From an uncultured Bacteroidota bacterium (GTDB taxonomy: Bacteria; Bacteroidota; Bacteroidia; Bacteroidales; WCHB1-69): a DNA stretch of 64,000 bases. A program made the translations under genes and the position numbers. The stretch covers positions 62,001 to 126,000 of the forward strand of contig CADADB010000009.1 in NCBI GenBank assembly GCA_902786595.1, written 5' to 3'. The notes below the pieces were generated by a model. The model ran no database searches. It saw only the letters and a program-made list of their open reading frames with translations, and was not told the origin of the DNA. Below are positions 62,363 to 64,000 of this stretch, in pieces. The first letter of the stretch is position 1. Each line of letters begins with the position of its first letter.

Positions 62363-63580
62363 ACGACGATAATCATAATAGGAATAGTAATCGCCTGGGC
62401 AGTCACCACGTGGCTCCTCATCCGGCGGAACCGGCGGATCAACAACCGCATCAAGTTCCTGTCGGAGGCGGTGGCGGGTGGCGACTTCAGCTTCACCTTC
62501 CCCGAGGGCGATCCCCGGCGCAGCGACCGCGTGCTGGCTGCCTCGCTGAACCGCATCCGCGACATGCTCAGCCGCACCCGTCAGGAGACCATCGACAAGG
62601 AGCGCTACTACGCCCAGATCCTCGAGAACGTGCGCACCGGCATCGTGGCCTACGATGAACAGGGCTTCGTCACGCAGACCAACCGGGCGGCCGCGGAGCT
62701 CTTCGGACTCCCCGTGCTGACCCACATCCGCCAGCTCGACCGTGTCAGCAACGGACTGGCGGACATGCTGTTACTGTCGGCGGCGGGCGACAACCGCACG
62801 CTTACGCTCCACGACGGCGACAGCACCCGGCAGCTCTCCCTGCAGGTTTCGCAGAGCCGCATCCGCGACCGAAATATCCGCATCTTGGTGGTCAATGATA
62901 TACACAACGAATTGGACAACAAAGAGATAGATTCGTGGATTTCCCTCACCCGCGTGCTTACCCACGAAATCATGAACTCCATGAGTCCGATCACCTCGCT
63001 GAGCGAAAGTCTGCGCGAATTGGTACCCGAAAAGGATTCTGAACTGTACAAGGGTTTGGATGTCATCCACTCTACGGGCAAGGGAATTGAAGGGTTTGTG
63101 GAGTCGTACCGGCAGTTCACGCACATCCCGACGCCTGCGCCGACCCTGTTTTACGTGCGGGAGCTGGTAGAACGTGCCGTGCAGTTGGTGCACTCTGTGC
63201 CGGAAAACGCCCGCATCGACTTCCGCTGGTCGGTGGAGCCCGGCGACATGCTGCTGCACGCCGACGAGAACTTGGTCGGGCGCGTGCTCAACAACCTGCT
63301 GAAGAACGCCGTGGAGGCGATAGGAGAGGGGAGCGACGGCTGGGTGGAGGTCCGTGCCTTCCTCAACGAAAGGGAGGACGTGGTCGTGGAGGTCACCGAC
63401 AGCGGCGGTCCGATTCCGCCAGCGGTCGAGGAGCGCATCTTCATCCCATTCTTCACCACCAAGAAGGAGGGTTCCGGCATCGGGCTGAGCATTTCCCGCC
63501 AGATCATGCGGCTTTTGGGCGGCACCCTTACGCTGCGGACGCGCCCGAATACCACGTTAGTGATGACCTTCGGTGGGTGA
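62360..63580 (+). CDS. Sensor histidine kinase of the NtrC-type system
   Basis: 406 residues. One N-terminal TM helix (3-20, IIIIGIVIAWAVTTWLLI), HAMP-like segment, a PAS-like domain at about 84-180 ('ILENVRTGIVAYDEQGFVTQ'), phospho-acceptor His202 in 'VLTHEIMNSMSPI', and the ATPase domain with N-box Asn316 ('VLNNLLKNAVEAI'), 'VTDSGGPIP' and 'GSGIGLSISRQI'. There is almost no periplasmic part, so it senses a cytosolic or membrane signal. It presumably phosphorylates the regulator upstream. Confidence 0.95.
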   Translation: MTTIIIIGIVIAWAVTTWLLIRRNRRINNRIKFLSEAVAGGDFSFTFPEGDPRRSDRVLAASLNRIRDMLSRTRQETIDKERYYAQILENVRTGIVAYDEQGFVTQTNRAAAELFGLPVLTHIRQLDRVSNGLADMLLLSAAGDNRTLTLHDGDSTRQLSLQVSQSRIRDRNIRILVVNDIHNELDNKEIDSWISLTRVLTHEIMNSMSPITSLSESLRELVPEKDSELYKGLDVIHSTGKGIEGFVESYRQFTHIPTPAPTLFYVRELVERAVQLVHSVPENARIDFRWSVEPGDMLLHADENLVGRVLNNLLKNAVEAIGEGSDGWVEVRAFLNEREDVVVEVTDSGGPIPPAVEERIFIPFFTTKKEGSGIGLSISRQIMRLLGGTLTLRTRPNTTLVMTFGG

Positions 63581-63584
63581 CAAT

Positions 63585-63612
63585 ACAATTCATAATTCAT
63601 AATTCATAATTC
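63585..63612. repeat. ATTCATAATTCATA array at the end of the HAD gene
   Basis: Four 7-to-8-bp units. The last residues of the HAD protein (MNYEL) and its stop are encoded by it. Confidence 0.8.
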
Positions 63613-64000
63613 CCTCCAGCTCCCCAATGTCATCCACCAAGAAGTCGGCACCGGCGGCGAGGAGGTCTTCGCGGGAGCCGTTGCCGTAGGTCACGCCGCA
63701 GGTGTGCGCGCCGGCGCGGGAACCCATCAGGATGTCCACGGCCATGTCGCCGACCACCAATGCCCGCTCTGCCGCGATTCCCATTTTCGCCAAAGTGGTG
63801 AGCACCGGCTCCGGGTCGGGCTTCGCCTTCTGCACGTCTTCCGCCCCGATGACGAAGTCGAAGTAACGCTCCAGTCTCATCTCCTGGAGGAACCAGCGCA
63901 GGGACTTGGAGGTGCGCGACGACGCGATGGTCATCTTCAGCCCCTTCGCGTGCAGCCGTGCGAGCGTGTCGGCCACGTGCGGGAAGAGGTCGGGGATGAG
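63590..64000 (-). CDS. HAD hydrolase (phosphoglycolate phosphatase-like), 5' end missing
   Basis: The frame runs without stop to the right edge (137 codons visible). 'LHAKGLKMTIASSRTSKSLR' holds the motif II Ser/Thr ('IASSR'), 'RYFDFVIGAEDVQKAKPDPE' the motif III Lys with KPDPE, and 'ALVVGDMAVDILMGSRAGAH' the motif IV acidic residues (GD...D). This is the pattern of phosphoglycolate phosphatase / beta-phosphoglucomutase-like HAD enzymes. The nucleophile Asp (motif I) is outside the window. An internal GTG at 63976 could be mistaken for a start. Confidence 0.9.
   Translation of the reverse strand, partial: LIPDLFPHVADTLARLHAKGLKMTIASSRTSKSLRWFLQEMRLERYFDFVIGAEDVQKAKPDPEPVLTTLAKMGIAAERALVVGDMAVDILMGSRAGAHTCGVTYGNGSREDLLAAGADFLVDDIGELEGIMNYEL

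Overview
The window is a Bacteroidetes chromosome, most likely order Bacteroidales. Three things support this. Many starts are preceded by the phylum's -7 promoter box (TATTTTTGC, or TAnnTTTG). Two secreted proteins end in type IX secretion (T9SS) sorting domains. Typical Bacteroidetes families occur (DUF5606, DUF4932, GldK/FGE-like proteins, MHWP-motif membrane proteins). The gene ends at both window edges are cut off.

Layout. 1-13.8 kb is almost entirely minus strand: secreted or membrane-anchored hypotheticals, urocanate hydratase, a subtilase, a thioredoxin lipoprotein, a TMTC-like membrane TPR protein followed by murD, and kdsA. 13.9-26.7 kb is plus strand: a family 2 glycosyltransferase, a 2020-residue repeat adhesin with a T9SS tail, leuS, a polysaccharide flippase and a TonB-C/OmpA fusion. 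26.8-27.2 kb holds a lone four-helix-bundle (S23/IVP) gene between inverted AT-rich arrays. 27.5-33.9 kb is the distal spc/alpha ribosomal operon, starting at rpmD and running rplO-secY-map-infA-rpmJ-rpsM-rpsK-rpsD-rpoA-rplQ. rpmD and rpmJ are short genes that are easily missed. 34-38.6 kb is an M6-like/M16 secreted protease pair. 39-45.2 kb is an FtsX/MacB-type ABC exporter. 45.3-60.6 kb is an accessory region. It has three traces of FGE/SUMF1-like genes (one intact, one 3' remnant, one interrupted by an in-frame TGA), HicAB, a DUF3791-DUF3990-DUF3791 cassette, a VapBC-like pair, a toxin-like/XRE pair, a retropepsin-like lipoprotein pair, and two paralogous ECF sigma factor/membrane protein pairs. 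60.7-63.6 kb encodes an NtrC-type response regulator and its histidine kinase. A partial HAD phosphatase closes the window.

How the parts connect. The strongest new signal is regulatory. The ABC exporter (start 38964) and the NtrC-type regulator (start 60732) are each preceded by a 36-bp palindrome (GTCCA...TGGAC) and a sigma-54-like -24 box (TTGGCACGG). The distance between palindrome and box is the same at both loci (91 bp, start to start). This suggests one two-component regulon, now separated by about 15 kb of accessory genes. A second striking signal is a 72-bp repeat (69/72 identical) that supplies the same 24-residue C-terminus, in the same frame, to two unrelated proteins. It appears to replace the DNA-binding domain of HicB.

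Intergenic DNA is unusual throughout. Many spacers are degenerate tandem arrays of 7-14 bp units, a different unit at each site, and many begin exactly at the stop codon so that the stop lies in the first unit. Hairpin repeat families are also dispersed: GTAGGGGCG/CGCCCCTAC palindromes, AGCCCCG/GGGGC elements, CCCCACAC/GTGTGGGG stems, and a composite repeat of about 85 bp. I saw no rRNA, tRNA, CRISPR array or transposase gene.
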